Source of the DNA: Burkholderiales bacterium
GTDB taxonomy: Bacteria; Pseudomonadota; Gammaproteobacteria; Burkholderiales; Burkholderiaceae_D
Length of the DNA stretch: 55,207 nucleotides
Direction: 5' to 3'
NCBI GenBank assembly: GCA_016177875.1
Contig: JACOUL010000006.1
Span: forward strand, 1-55,207
In this document: piece after piece, positions 8,280 through 16,513 of the stretch
Layout of the letters: every line of letters begins with the position of its first letter
Position numbering within the stretch: the first letter of the stretch is position 1
Position numbers and translations under genes: made by a program
Notes under the pieces: model-generated
Database searches by the model: none
Seen by the model: the letters and a program-made list of their open reading frames with translations, nothing else
What the model was told of the DNA's origin: nothing

Positions 8280-10049
8280 ATGAGCAACCCACCCAAAAAC
8301 GCTGTCCCGGAAACAAACCCCGCTTCATCCAACTTTCTTAAAGCAATCATCGAAGCCGACCTGGCCAGCGGAAAACACGCCAACCGCACCGACCATCTCG
8401 GCCATCCGCTGCCGCCGGTGATCACGCGTTTTCCGCCCGAGCCTAACGGATATCTGCACATCGGCCACGCCAAAGCGATCTGCGTAGACTTCGGCCTCGC
8501 GCGCGATTACGGCGGCCGCTGCCACATGCGTTTCGACGACACCAACCCCACCAAGGAAGAACAGGAATACGTCGACACCATATTAGATAGCGTGAAATGG
8601 CTGGGCTTCGGCTGGACCCACGAAGGCCGCGAGCATCAATATTTCGCCAGCGACTACTTCGACAAGTTTTACGAGATTGCTGAATATTTAATCACCGCCG
8701 GCCACGCCTATGTTGACAGCCAATCCGCCGAAGACATGGCCAAGAACCGCGGCAACTTCGGCGAGCCCGGCAAGAACTCGCCCTTCCGCGACCGCCCCGC
8801 CGCTGAATCGCTGGATATCTTCCGCCGCATGAAAGCCGGCGAATTCAAGGACGGCGAACACATCCTGCGCGCCAAGATCGACATGGCCTCGCCCAACATG
8901 AACATGCGCGACCCGGCCATCTACCGCATCCGCCACGCGCATCACCACAACACCGGCGACAAGTGGTGCATCTACCCGATGTACGACTACGCGCATCCGC
9001 TGGAAGACGCGATCGAATACGTCACGCATTCGCTCTGCACGCTGGAATTCCAGGACCACCGCCCCTTCTACGACTGGGTGCTGGAGCGCGCAGCCGAAGG
9101 CGGATTCTTCAAGCACCCGCTGCCGGAGCAAACCGAATTCGCACGCCTGAACCTCACCTATGCAGTGACGTCCAAACGCAAGCTCCTGCAAATGGTCGAA
9201 GAAAAAATCGTCGACGGCTGGGACGACCCGCGCATGCCCACCATCGTGGGATTGCGCCGCCGCGGCTTCACGCCGCGCCGCCGCGGCTTCACGCCCGAAT
9301 CGATCCAGCTCTTCTGCGAGCGCATCGGCGTCTCCAAGGCCGACAGCTGGATCGACATGAGCGTGCTGGAAGGCGCGCTGCGCGACGACCTCGACCCGAA
9401 AGCGCCACGCGCCACCGCCGTGCTGCGCCCCTTGAAACTCATCATCGACAATTTCCCCGACGAGCTGGAAACCGAATGCAGCGCCCCGGTGCACCCGCAC
9501 CACCCCGAACGCGGCAACCGCACTTTCCCCATCACGAAGGAATTGTGGATCGAAGAAGAAGACTTCATGGAGGTGCCAAGCAAAGGCTACTTCCGCCTCT
9601 TCCCCGGCAACAAGGTGCGCCTGCGTTACGGCTATGTAGTGGAATGCACCGGGTGCGAGAAGGATGCATCAGGCAAAGTCACCGCAGTGCACTGCAGCTA
9701 CTTCCCCGATTCCAAGTCAGGCACGGAAGGCAGCGCCAACTACAAGGTCAAGGGCAACATCCACTGGGTCAGCGCCAAGCATGCGCTGCAAGCGGAAGTG
9801 CGTTTGTACGATAGGTTGTTTTCCGATCCGAACCCGGACGCGGGCGGCAAGGATTTCAAGCAAGCCTTGAATCCGAATGCGAAGGAAGTGATCACCGCTT
9901 ATCTGGAACAAGGCATGAAGCACGCGCTGGCGGATGAGAAGTTCCAGTTCGAGCGGCATGGCTACTTTGTGGCGGATCGGGTGGATTCGAAGCCGGGGAC
10001 GCCGGTGTTTAATCGGGTGGTTACGTTGAAGGATAGTTGGGGGAAGTGA
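8280..10049 (+). CDS. glnS: Glutaminyl-tRNA synthetase
   Basis: This 589-residue class I aminoacyl-tRNA synthetase charges tRNA-Gln. The HIGH-type motif is in NGYLHIGHAKAI and the KMSKS equivalent is VTSKRKL, followed by the catalytic core and the C-terminal anticodon-binding beta barrels. The length is slightly above the E. coli enzyme. An in-frame tandem duplication of 21 bp (9254-9295) inserts an extra RRRGFTP into the segment that usually reads GLRRRGFTP once. Nothing else in the gene looks damaged. It is transcribed alone; the AT-rich island begins about 20 bp after its stop codon. Confidence 0.97.
   Translation: MSNPPKNAVPETNPASSNFLKAIIEADLASGKHANRTDHLGHPLPPVITRFPPEPNGYLHIGHAKAICVDFGLARDYGGRCHMRFDDTNPTKEEQEYVDTILDSVKWLGFGWTHEGREHQYFASDYFDKFYEIAEYLITAGHAYVDSQSAEDMAKNRGNFGEPGKNSPFRDRPAAESLDIFRRMKAGEFKDGEHILRAKIDMASPNMNMRDPAIYRIRHAHHHNTGDKWCIYPMYDYAHPLEDAIEYVTHSLCTLEFQDHRPFYDWVLERAAEGGFFKHPLPEQTEFARLNLTYAVTSKRKLLQMVEEKIVDGWDDPRMPTIVGLRRRGFTPRRRGFTPESIQLFCERIGVSKADSWIDMSVLEGALRDDLDPKAPRATAVLRPLKLIIDNFPDELETECSAPVHPHHPERGNRTFPITKELWIEEEDFMEVPSKGYFRLFPGNKVRLRYGYVVECTGCEKDASGKVTAVHCSYFPDSKSGTEGSANYKVKGNIHWVSAKHALQAEVRLYDRLFSDPNPDAGGKDFKQALNPNAKEVITAYLEQGMKHALADEKFQFERHGYFVADRVDSKPGTPVFNRVVTLKDSWGK
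9254..9295 (+). repeat. Perfect 21-bp tandem duplication inside glnS
   Basis: Two identical 21-bp units lie at 9254-9274 and 9275-9295. They encode RRRGFTP twice, keeping the reading frame. In the GlnRS family as I know it this segment occurs once. Confidence 0.95.
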
Positions 10050-10099
10050 TCTTCCTCAGTGGGGAGCTAACGATATAAAACTGCCTGAACAGTCTCTTT

Positions 10100-11503
10100 T
10101 TAAGACACGCCTTGAATGTCGTTTTCAAGTTCTTGAGTAGCTCGGCGGATTTTTGCATCAAATAAGCGAGAAACCGCTAGCTCCGATAAGTTATCAACGT
10201 TAGCGACACCAAAGTAGTCGGTCAAGATTATGCGTTTTTGAGTGTCATTCGACGTGTCAAAGTTTGGAATGTAACCAGTCGCAGTGGGATTTTTTCTCCG
10301 AGCTTCAAAATATGTTCCCACGAAACTCTTAACCTCCCGCGAGTCATAAGCTAACCCGAAGCGGTGAAATAATTGTCGAACAGTTTTGTCGAGCTTCCAA
10401 AGCTGCTTAATATTTTCCTTGTCAATCTGAGAGAAGTAAAAAATCCAGCCTTTACGCGCTCCGTCAAAAATGCAGCCAGTAATTCTTAAATTTAATCGCC
10501 ACATCAGCACGGTCTTACAAAATTGAATTCGTTGACGACGCGTATGCTCATCAAGTGCACTTAACCGCTCTTCAGCGACTTTGTATTTGTAAGTTGTGAA
10601 AATACTGGCCAATGAATTTTCTAGCCGCTCCAAAGACTCTCTTTTGACACTAGCCTTGCCATTTACAAATTCATAACCCAGAAAAGAAAAAGGCTCAAGT
10701 ATTTTCCCGACTCTAGATTTGGATTCCCCCTTTAAAAGGGGATGGGCATTCAATCTATACTGATCATTTAGCCTTCTTTTAAGCCCCTCGAAAACAGGAT
10801 CTGGCTCGCCCTTACTCAAGACGAGGATATCGTCAACGTATCGAAAGTACGCAATATCCGACTTTGCTTGCAATATTGAGTCAAAATCTTTCAAATAAAT
10901 TTCTGCCAGAATATTTGAAGTTGCAAGCCCTTGGGGGACACCTTTAATTTCGCTTTTCTTATTTTTGTTTGGGAGTGGAAGCGTTGGATTCGTAATTCCG
11001 TTCAGCACAAGCTGAATTATTTCGGGTTTTCTGACTTTAGCTCTTAGCTTCTGCACCAAAATAGCGTGATCGATGGAAGGATAAAAATTTTCTACATCTA
11101 CTTTAATGAAATGCGAAAACTCACCGGTTCCCAACGAAGCCTTGATGTCGCTTATAACGACCTGAGGTATGCGTTGAGAAATCTTTTCAGAAAACGACTT
11201 TTGTAGCACATTACATAGCGCGCGGAGCACTAGTCGGTCTCTGTAGGTCGGTATTGATATCACACGCGGCAATTTGCAAGCGCCTTTTGAAATCAATTTT
11301 TCTTTATATTGGGTAAATTGATACGTGCCCCTCTTAACCTTTCGCCGAATGATCTCAATTTGTTGTTTAAGGTCCTTTTCAAAGGAAGCTCGAGAGATTC
11401 TGTCCAGACCAATAGCAGTAGTCTTAGCAATGTGATTCGCGTAAACCTCTTTTAAACCTTTTTCAGAAAACTGGTTTATAAAATATTTTGCCGCGCTGGA
11501 CAT
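10100..11503 (-). CDS. Reverse transcriptase, probable defence-associated (UG/Abi-like)
   Basis: This 467-residue RNA-directed DNA polymerase has fingers and palm motifs in order: the IKVDVENFYPS block with the first catalytic Asp (~135), GVPQGLATSNILAEIYL (~185-205), and the catalytic FRYVDDILVL box (YVDD at 222-225). A helical C-terminal extension of about 190 residues follows, with no recognisable maturase or endonuclease motif, which argues against a group II intron protein. It lies 9 bp downstream of a SLATT-type membrane protein gene, an arrangement described for RT-containing conflict systems. The codon use is AT-rich, unlike its neighbours, which suggests horizontal acquisition. I infer an abortive-infection or other anti-phage role; the exact RT class cannot be assigned by eye. 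Confidence 0.85.
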   Translation of the reverse strand: MSSAAKYFINQFSEKGLKEVYANHIAKTTAIGLDRISRASFEKDLKQQIEIIRRKVKRGTYQFTQYKEKLISKGACKLPRVISIPTYRDRLVLRALCNVLQKSFSEKISQRIPQVVISDIKASLGTGEFSHFIKVDVENFYPSIDHAILVQKLRAKVRKPEIIQLVLNGITNPTLPLPNKNKKSEIKGVPQGLATSNILAEIYLKDFDSILQAKSDIAYFRYVDDILVLSKGEPDPVFEGLKRRLNDQYRLNAHPLLKGESKSRVGKILEPFSFLGYEFVNGKASVKRESLERLENSLASIFTTYKYKVAEERLSALDEHTRRQRIQFCKTVLMWRLNLRITGCIFDGARKGWIFYFSQIDKENIKQLWKLDKTVRQLFHRFGLAYDSREVKSFVGTYFEARRKNPTATGYIPNFDTSNDTQKRIILTDYFGVANVDNLSELAVSRLFDAKIRRATQELENDIQGVS

Positions 11504-11512
11504 ATAAGCTTC

Positions 11513-12198
11513 TTACAATCTAATTAGTGCAACAAAAGCCAAGACTGGGCCGACGTACAAGGTGGCTAAACATGCATAGTAAAAGAATCGATTTGCAATA
11601 ACGGCAATCTTGTCGATCAACGAGAGTTTTCGCGAAGACTGTTGACCGAGACAATATCGGGAATAGAGGTCATCGAAGTCTTTATGGTTCTCCGTTTCCA
11701 ACAGCGCTGCAGAATAGTTACTTGCTGTGACCATATAGATATTTCGTGCAGTCTTAATGTCATTCGTCCACTTGGCCTCTTCTAACGCTGTAGAAAGGTC
11801 TTGCAAGCGTATGTATCCCCTCTTGAATCGGTCGGCGCGGTCCTTGAATGCTCTGGAGTTCACATAGACTGATATAACCAATAGCACTAACGATAAGACA
11901 GTCGAGAAAACCGCATTTATATCGTGTTTATTAATTTGAATTTGAGCAGCACAACAGAGAGGGCAACAATATAGATCGAATACACAATGAGAAGCAATTG
12001 GGCATGAAACTCAAAATCTAATAGCCGCTTTTCAGCATAAATTCGGGCTTTTCTCGTGAACCATAACTTATCCTCAAGCGCATTTATCGCTGTCTTTAAG
12101 GCGACTACTTCGATATTCGCCTCAGCGGATTGATTCGCTTCGGAATAAATTTCTTCTTGGCCATCCGAGAATTTCGGAGTCAGAGAGACTGAACTCAT
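11513..12198 (-). pseudogene. SLATT-domain (SLATT_5-like) membrane effector, split by a frameshift
   Basis: Two abutting frames together make one SLATT-type protein of roughly 220 residues. The upstream frame (12198-11917) gives 93 residues with KLWFTRKARIYAEKRL and TM1 (LLLIVYSIYIVALSVVLL). It stops at 11919-11917. The -1 frame then continues without a stop through INKHDINAVFSTVLSLVLL (TM2), the typical FKDRADRFKRGYIRLQDL segment and a last hydrophobic helix, ending at 11513. SLATT proteins are predicted pore-forming effectors, and family 5 is known beside reverse transcriptases. A single-base loss in the AT-rich run near 11925-11935 would explain the break. No canonical slippery heptamer sits in the zero frame. 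Sequencing error, inactivation or unusual recoding remain possible. Confidence 0.7.
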
Positions 12199-12663
12199 CG
12201 CTGTCGCCTTTCAAAATAGGTGGAAGAGCAAGCGATAGATAAGTAGGATAATTTCCCGACCGACGCCAACCTAGAAATCTGTCGGACGGGACCGACCTTT
12301 GGACTAGCCATTGGTCCACGGTTTTCACCATGATTTATTAGGGTCATCCTCTAAGCGAGCAGGATTCTGAGTTGCCTCAGCGCTCGCTCCTCCGGAAGCA
12401 AATATATCGCAACCAATAATAAAAATGCAATGAATTTTGCGGACGAGGAAATCAGGGTTACCGCTTTCTAAGCGGGCGTCTTGAGTTTCGATATAAAAGA
12501 AAGGCCGCGCGCGGCTGTGAAACGCTGCCGAATCAATCGTCCAAAAATTGTTTAAAAAAAAAGGGCTGGAAATACCCCCTTATTCTTCAAATTGAAGTGC
12601 TGCCCTTGAAAATAGAGTGATGATTGTCTTCATGTACGTCATTGCCAACTTCAACTGGGGCGT
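12199..12663. other. Noncoding stretch upstream of the SLATT/RT module
   Basis: About 465 bp between divergent SLATT and CbpA-like starts hold no convincing gene. The region is AT-rich with a run of A residues near 12553. It carries the two-tier hairpin at 12354-12388 and the right 10-bp repeat. Several RT-based defence systems need a noncoding RNA encoded next to the RT, so this is the obvious place to look for one. That is inference. Confidence 0.4.
12354..12388. repeat. Two-tier hairpin in the RT/SLATT leader region
   Basis: The outer arms AGCGAGC/GCTCGCT (12354-12360, 12382-12388) enclose inner arms CTGAG/CTCAG (12367-12371, 12376-12380) with a TTGC tetraloop. It lies about 155 bp upstream of the SLATT start codon on the minus strand. 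It may be part of an RNA structure or mark the end of a transcript. Confidence 0.5.
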
Positions 12664-13629
12664 ATGAATCCTGTGAATAATAGTGACTATTATCAGGACC
12701 TCGGCGTCGAACGCACTGCATCGACTGCGGACATCAAGAAGGCGTATCGGAAGCTCGCCCGCCAATTGCATCCTGATGTTTCCGACGATCCCAAAGCTGA
12801 GGAAAAATTCAAAGTCGTGGTGCGAGCCTACGCAATCTTGAAAGACAGCGAGAAACGTCAAGAATACGACAAGCTTTACAAGCCTCCTCGCAAAAAGCAT
12901 TTTTCGTCACCGCCAGACCGGCAGGGACGAAATGCACCCCGTGCCAAGGAATTCGAAGATTTCGGCGCTCCCGATACGGCGAACGCTTTCAAGTCACGTG
13001 GCAGTGGCGAACAGCGAACGCAACAGCAGGCACCCGCCCCTGAGCGCGGCGAAAATGTTGAAGTCTCCATTGCAGTCTTGCTGGAACAGGTCTTTCATGG
13101 CGGTAGCACGGAGGTCACGGTGGAATGGTCGGAACGTAACGCGCGCGGCCTCTCCCGTCGCGTATCTTCTACCTACCAGGTAAGCATTCCCAAAGGAATA
13201 AAAGAGGGACAGCGTCTGCGGCTTGCCGGCAAAGGTGGACCAGGCCGAAACGGCGGTGATCCAGGCGACCTCTACATCGTCGTGACTATCCAGCCGCATC
13301 CCGTGTATCGCATGGAGGGGCGAGACTTATACCTCGATGTGCCGCTGCTGCCTGGACTGGCCGCACAGGGCGGTTCAGTCGAAATACCCACATTGGCCGG
13401 CAACGTTGCGCTGAATATCAGGGCCGGTACTTCTTCTGGAAAGCATCTGCGCCTTGCGAAGCGCGGACTGCCGTCGCTGCATGGTGATGCGGGTGATCTG
13501 TATGCAGTCGTGCGAATTGTGGGGCAGGAGGAAGTGCGTACGTTTGAGCAGGAACTGCAAGCGCAAATTGCAGCTATATCCGCCTCGAAGTCGCGCGGGC
13601 ATTTCAAAAACAAATTTGGCGGCCTTTGA
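12664..13629 (+). CDS. cbpA: CbpA-like DnaJ-class co-chaperone
   Basis: This 321-residue protein has an N-terminal J domain (residues ~6-70) with the HPD triplet that stimulates DnaK ATPase (QLHPDVSDD). A Gly/Pro/Arg-rich linker and the two beta-barrel substrate-binding domains (C-terminal J, ~130-300) follow. There is no cysteine-rich zinc finger, so it is a type II J protein like CbpA/DjlA-class proteins rather than DnaJ itself. A weak ribosome site precedes the ATG. No cbpM partner follows; a palindromic repeat and a converging gene come next. A second, different J-domain gene is at 20952. Confidence 0.88.
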   Translation: MNPVNNSDYYQDLGVERTASTADIKKAYRKLARQLHPDVSDDPKAEEKFKVVVRAYAILKDSEKRQEYDKLYKPPRKKHFSSPPDRQGRNAPRAKEFEDFGAPDTANAFKSRGSGEQRTQQQAPAPERGENVEVSIAVLLEQVFHGGSTEVTVEWSERNARGLSRRVSSTYQVSIPKGIKEGQRLRLAGKGGPGRNGGDPGDLYIVVTIQPHPVYRMEGRDLYLDVPLLPGLAAQGGSVEIPTLAGNVALNIRAGTSSGKHLRLAKRGLPSLHGDAGDLYAVVRIVGQEEVRTFEQELQAQIAAISASKSRGHFKNKFGGL

Positions 13630-13649
13630 TTTTTTATTCGAGTAAATGG

Positions 13650-13677
13650 GGGTCAGGTCTTGCGCAAGACCTGACCC
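13650..13677. repeat. REP-like perfect palindrome
   Basis: This is a 28-bp perfect palindrome with half-site GGGTCAGGTCTTGC, between the convergent cbpA-like and jacalin-domain genes. The same core recurs as an imperfect pair at 22245-22306. Palindromes of this type are common intergenic repeats in proteobacteria, where they associate with REP-type transposases (recalled, not checked). It may also act as a bidirectional terminator. Confidence 0.6.
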
Positions 13678-13688
13678 TTATTAACTGA

Positions 13689-16358
13689 CTACCGCAGCCC
13701 GGTCGACGAGAACAACAGCTTGTCGATTTCGCTGCCCGAGCGTCCCGCCATACAGCCGAGTTTCTCACCCGGCGTCACGATATAAGTGCCAGGGCTGCCG
13801 CCCCCGCCGCCGTAGGGACCATAGGTTTTGCCGAGGTTCGATTTAAATGTCACGCTATCCACTCGGGCGCCGCTGCGGTAGTCGACACGCACGATGTATT
13901 CGCCAGCTGCCAGCATCACTTCCGCTCTCGGCGTATTCATCTTGCCGTGCACACCGGCCCAGCCGCGGCCGTTGTAATGGAATTGCACCATATCCAACCG
14001 GTCGCCGTAAAACACCTTAAAGCCCGTCACGAATTGCCCGGCGCATTTGTCGTAGTCGTTCCAGCGGCTGCCGCCGTCGCCGCCGATCTGCTTCGGTCCG
14101 TTGATGGGTCCCGGTGCAGGATTGTCGGCCTTGCCATTGCGGCCCTTGACGCTGCCGTCGTTCATCCAGTGGTCGAGCGCCTCTGGATAATTGTCCTGGC
14201 CAAACGACTTTTGTAGATCGGGATAGCGTTGCAGATAACTCGCAACGGCAAAGTCAACACTGCCCTGCCGGCCTTCGTCGATACCATTGTCCACCCAGTG
14301 CTTGACCGCGCACAGGCGATCAGTGCCGCAGGCTTTCTGGACGTCGAGGTAGCGCGCCATGTAGAACTTGACGTCAAACTCAGGACTGCCGCGGCGGCCT
14401 GCACTGATCCCATTGTCGCGCCAATGCTGGGCCAGATCGACGCCGGTTTTCACCACATCCTGATTAGTGTCGTAGTAATAATCCCAGTCGAACACCGATG
14501 CTTCCATGCGCGGATCGGGCGGCGCCTTGTGATGCTTTTTCTTGCCGATCTTTTTGAACGCATTGCCGGCGTCGTTAAATGCCTTCATCGCATCGCTGGC
14601 GGTCTTGTTGGCCTTGTCGCGTGCAATATCCTTGAGGCGCTCGTATTCGCGGGCAGCGGCATTCGCGATCTTGTTGAGTTCCTGATTGGCGGCAGCGGCC
14701 GTGTACCCGCCAAGCGAACTGCCGGTCGTGGCGACCCACTTGTAGGCTTTTTCGAGCTCTGCGCCGACACAGCCTTGCAACTGAGCGGGATCGACATTCA
14801 CGCCGGGCATGCCGTCGAGTACGCTGGCGAAGTCCATGTTGGGGTCAATCGCCAGCTTCGCCGACAAGGCAAACGGCGTGAGGCAGGTCGCCGGGCTATT
14901 GATCGACAGATTGAGGCCATCCATGTTCGCTTCCAGCACACGGCCGACCACATTGCCGCGCAAGCCGATCAATTGCTGCTTGCCATCGATGTCGGCGTTC
15001 GCCGCCATAGTGATGCCTTGCTTGCCAAGCGGCCCGAGCTTCAAACTGAGTCCGGCGCTGGCTTTGGCGTGCAGGCCATTGGCGCTCATCATGGCATTCA
15101 TGCTGGCGAGCTTTTGGCCAAGCACGCTGGCGTCGCCGACGAGTTTCAACATCGGGCCATTGATCGTCTTGCCGGTGCCGTCGTCCGCGCTGGCCAGCGG
15201 CCCCAGCATCAGGACATTAAACACTTCCAGCGGCGGAAAGGGTTTGCTCTTGTCGCCGAACTTGTATTCGGGAACCGGCTTTGGATTGCGCAGCTTGAAC
15301 ACCGCCAGCGGCTTTAACACGGACCGCAATTGCGCCTCGAACTTGTCGATTCCCTTCAAGAAGCTGCCGCCTTGCATTTTGGGTGTGCTGAATGCCGTGG
15401 CGAGATTCACATAGTCTTCGAGCGTGAAGTCTTGCGCGGCCATGCCGAAACGGAAATCGAGCAAGTCCATTGCGCCCAGCGGGTTGAGCGGGGTTTCAAA
15501 GAAGGTGATGAGTTTCTTGCCGCCCGGGAGGACGGCATTGCCCTTGTAGCCGGCAGTCCCCTTGTTGTTGATGGAGAAGGTGGCGTCGGTCAGAGTCATC
15601 GCCTGCATGCCCAGCGGCGCGGGGACAGACTTGCCGGGCGCAAGCTGGAATTCGGCGAAAAATTCCGGCGCGTCTTTGGCCATCTTGCCGACGTTCTCCA
15701 AGTCCGACAGCATCGCTGCCGCCAGGCCGGCAGCGGCTTGCGGATTGCTCGGTGCCGGCGACACTACGCCGGCACGCATCGTGAACTGCTGCACCGGCAC
15801 GCCCATCCCGGTTTCAATGACGGTCTTCATGACGCCGCCGATGTGCGCCCTGCTCGCCACCTGTAAGCCGCTGGTGAAATCGAGCGAGTCGACATTGAAG
15901 TAACTGTTGGCGACCACTTGCCTGAACTCGGCCGGCATATCCATGGTGTTCAGCGAATAATCGCCGAGAGACAAGGAAAAAATCGGGTCGGTCAAAGAAG
16001 AGCCGGCAAGTTTTTTCCAGGCGCTGTTGTTGAACACGCCCGGCATGGCGATGGTGCGATTGACCACCAGGATAATCGCCTGGCGGTCCAGTTCACCGAA
16101 AACATAGAGCTGCAGCGGGAAGTCGCCAACGCCCGGCACATTGACCTTGGTGCTCGCGGCATACTTGCCGCCGGAGCCCAGCGGTTTCAGTTGGTTGAAC
16201 AGATCATTGACCGCGCCCGAAATGCCGGGGATCGGAATCAGGGTAGCCGCTTTCTTCAGGCTGGGATTGAGCTGCGGTGCTGCCTGCGCGTGCGCACCGT
16301 TTGTCAGCACCAATGCATTGAGTGCGATGAAAAACATCGCGACCAAGATTTTCTTCAT
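13689..16358 (-). CDS. Large secreted protein with three repeats and C-terminal jacalin-like lectin domain
   Basis: This 889-residue exported protein has signal peptide MKKILVAMFFIALNALVLTNGAHAQ. The N-terminal ~600 residues are of unknown family, rich in Gly/Pro/Leu. A basic helical segment (GKKKHHKAPP) leads into three repeats of about 45 residues, each with a Y...N.DV or YPDLQ core and an HW..nGi..GR.GS ending (~620-740). The C terminus (~760-889) starts GGDGGSRWNDYDKC and ends in GSEIDKLLF, the layout of a jacalin-related beta-prism lectin domain. Sugar or surface binding outside the cell is inferred. It stands alone, divergent from the HD-GYP gene. Confidence 0.75.
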   Translation of the reverse strand: MKKILVAMFFIALNALVLTNGAHAQAAPQLNPSLKKAATLIPIPGISGAVNDLFNQLKPLGSGGKYAASTKVNVPGVGDFPLQLYVFGELDRQAIILVVNRTIAMPGVFNNSAWKKLAGSSLTDPIFSLSLGDYSLNTMDMPAEFRQVVANSYFNVDSLDFTSGLQVASRAHIGGVMKTVIETGMGVPVQQFTMRAGVVSPAPSNPQAAAGLAAAMLSDLENVGKMAKDAPEFFAEFQLAPGKSVPAPLGMQAMTLTDATFSINNKGTAGYKGNAVLPGGKKLITFFETPLNPLGAMDLLDFRFGMAAQDFTLEDYVNLATAFSTPKMQGGSFLKGIDKFEAQLRSVLKPLAVFKLRNPKPVPEYKFGDKSKPFPPLEVFNVLMLGPLASADDGTGKTINGPMLKLVGDASVLGQKLASMNAMMSANGLHAKASAGLSLKLGPLGKQGITMAANADIDGKQQLIGLRGNVVGRVLEANMDGLNLSINSPATCLTPFALSAKLAIDPNMDFASVLDGMPGVNVDPAQLQGCVGAELEKAYKWVATTGSSLGGYTAAAANQELNKIANAAAREYERLKDIARDKANKTASDAMKAFNDAGNAFKKIGKKKHHKAPPDPRMEASVFDWDYYYDTNQDVVKTGVDLAQHWRDNGISAGRRGSPEFDVKFYMARYLDVQKACGTDRLCAVKHWVDNGIDEGRQGSVDFAVASYLQRYPDLQKSFGQDNYPEALDHWMNDGSVKGRNGKADNPAPGPINGPKQIGGDGGSRWNDYDKCAGQFVTGFKVFYGDRLDMVQFHYNGRGWAGVHGKMNTPRAEVMLAAGEYIVRVDYRSGARVDSVTFKSNLGKTYGPYGGGGGSPGTYIVTPGEKLGCMAGRSGSEIDKLLFSSTGLR

Positions 16359-16513
16359 GCCTTCCCCCTGTTATTTTTTTGTTATCGCCAGAATATTTCT
16401 GGCAAGGGCCATTGTAATCTCGGGTTTAAATTCCAGCGCGATTAATTACCTAAAATAACAGGGAATAGACTACGATAATCTCATCCATATACCAGCGAAC
16501 GAACAATTCAAAA

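Larger units (their letters stand above)
10071..12498. other. AT-rich island flanked by 10-bp direct repeats
   Basis: The sequence CGATATAAAA occurs at 10071-10080 and again at 12489-12498. It brackets a segment that is clearly AT-richer than its neighbours and carries the reverse transcriptase and SLATT genes. Flanking genes (glnS, cbpA-like) are ordinary chromosomal genes. The repeat could be a target duplication or chance; no integrase or transposase is present in the segment. Confidence 0.4.

Noticed and set aside
11885..11990. Programmed -1 frameshift of the canonical slippery type in the SLATT gene
   Set aside because: No X-XXY-YYZ heptamer is in the zero frame at the overlap. A simple indel is more likely, though other recoding cannot be excluded.
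12122..12331. Small 69-codon frame overlapping the SLATT start
   Set aside because: Different frame from SLATT, no ribosome site and no recognisable protein pattern; likely chance.
10100..12663. Retron (msr/msd) interpretation of the RT locus
   Set aside because: I see no clear msr/msd inverted repeat pair next to the RT, and the SLATT partner fits other RT conflict systems better. A search of the leader region would be decisive.
14229..16445. Several antisense open frames opposite the jacalin-domain gene
   Set aside because: They overlap the coherent signal peptide, repeats and lectin domain on the minus strand and have no start-site support.
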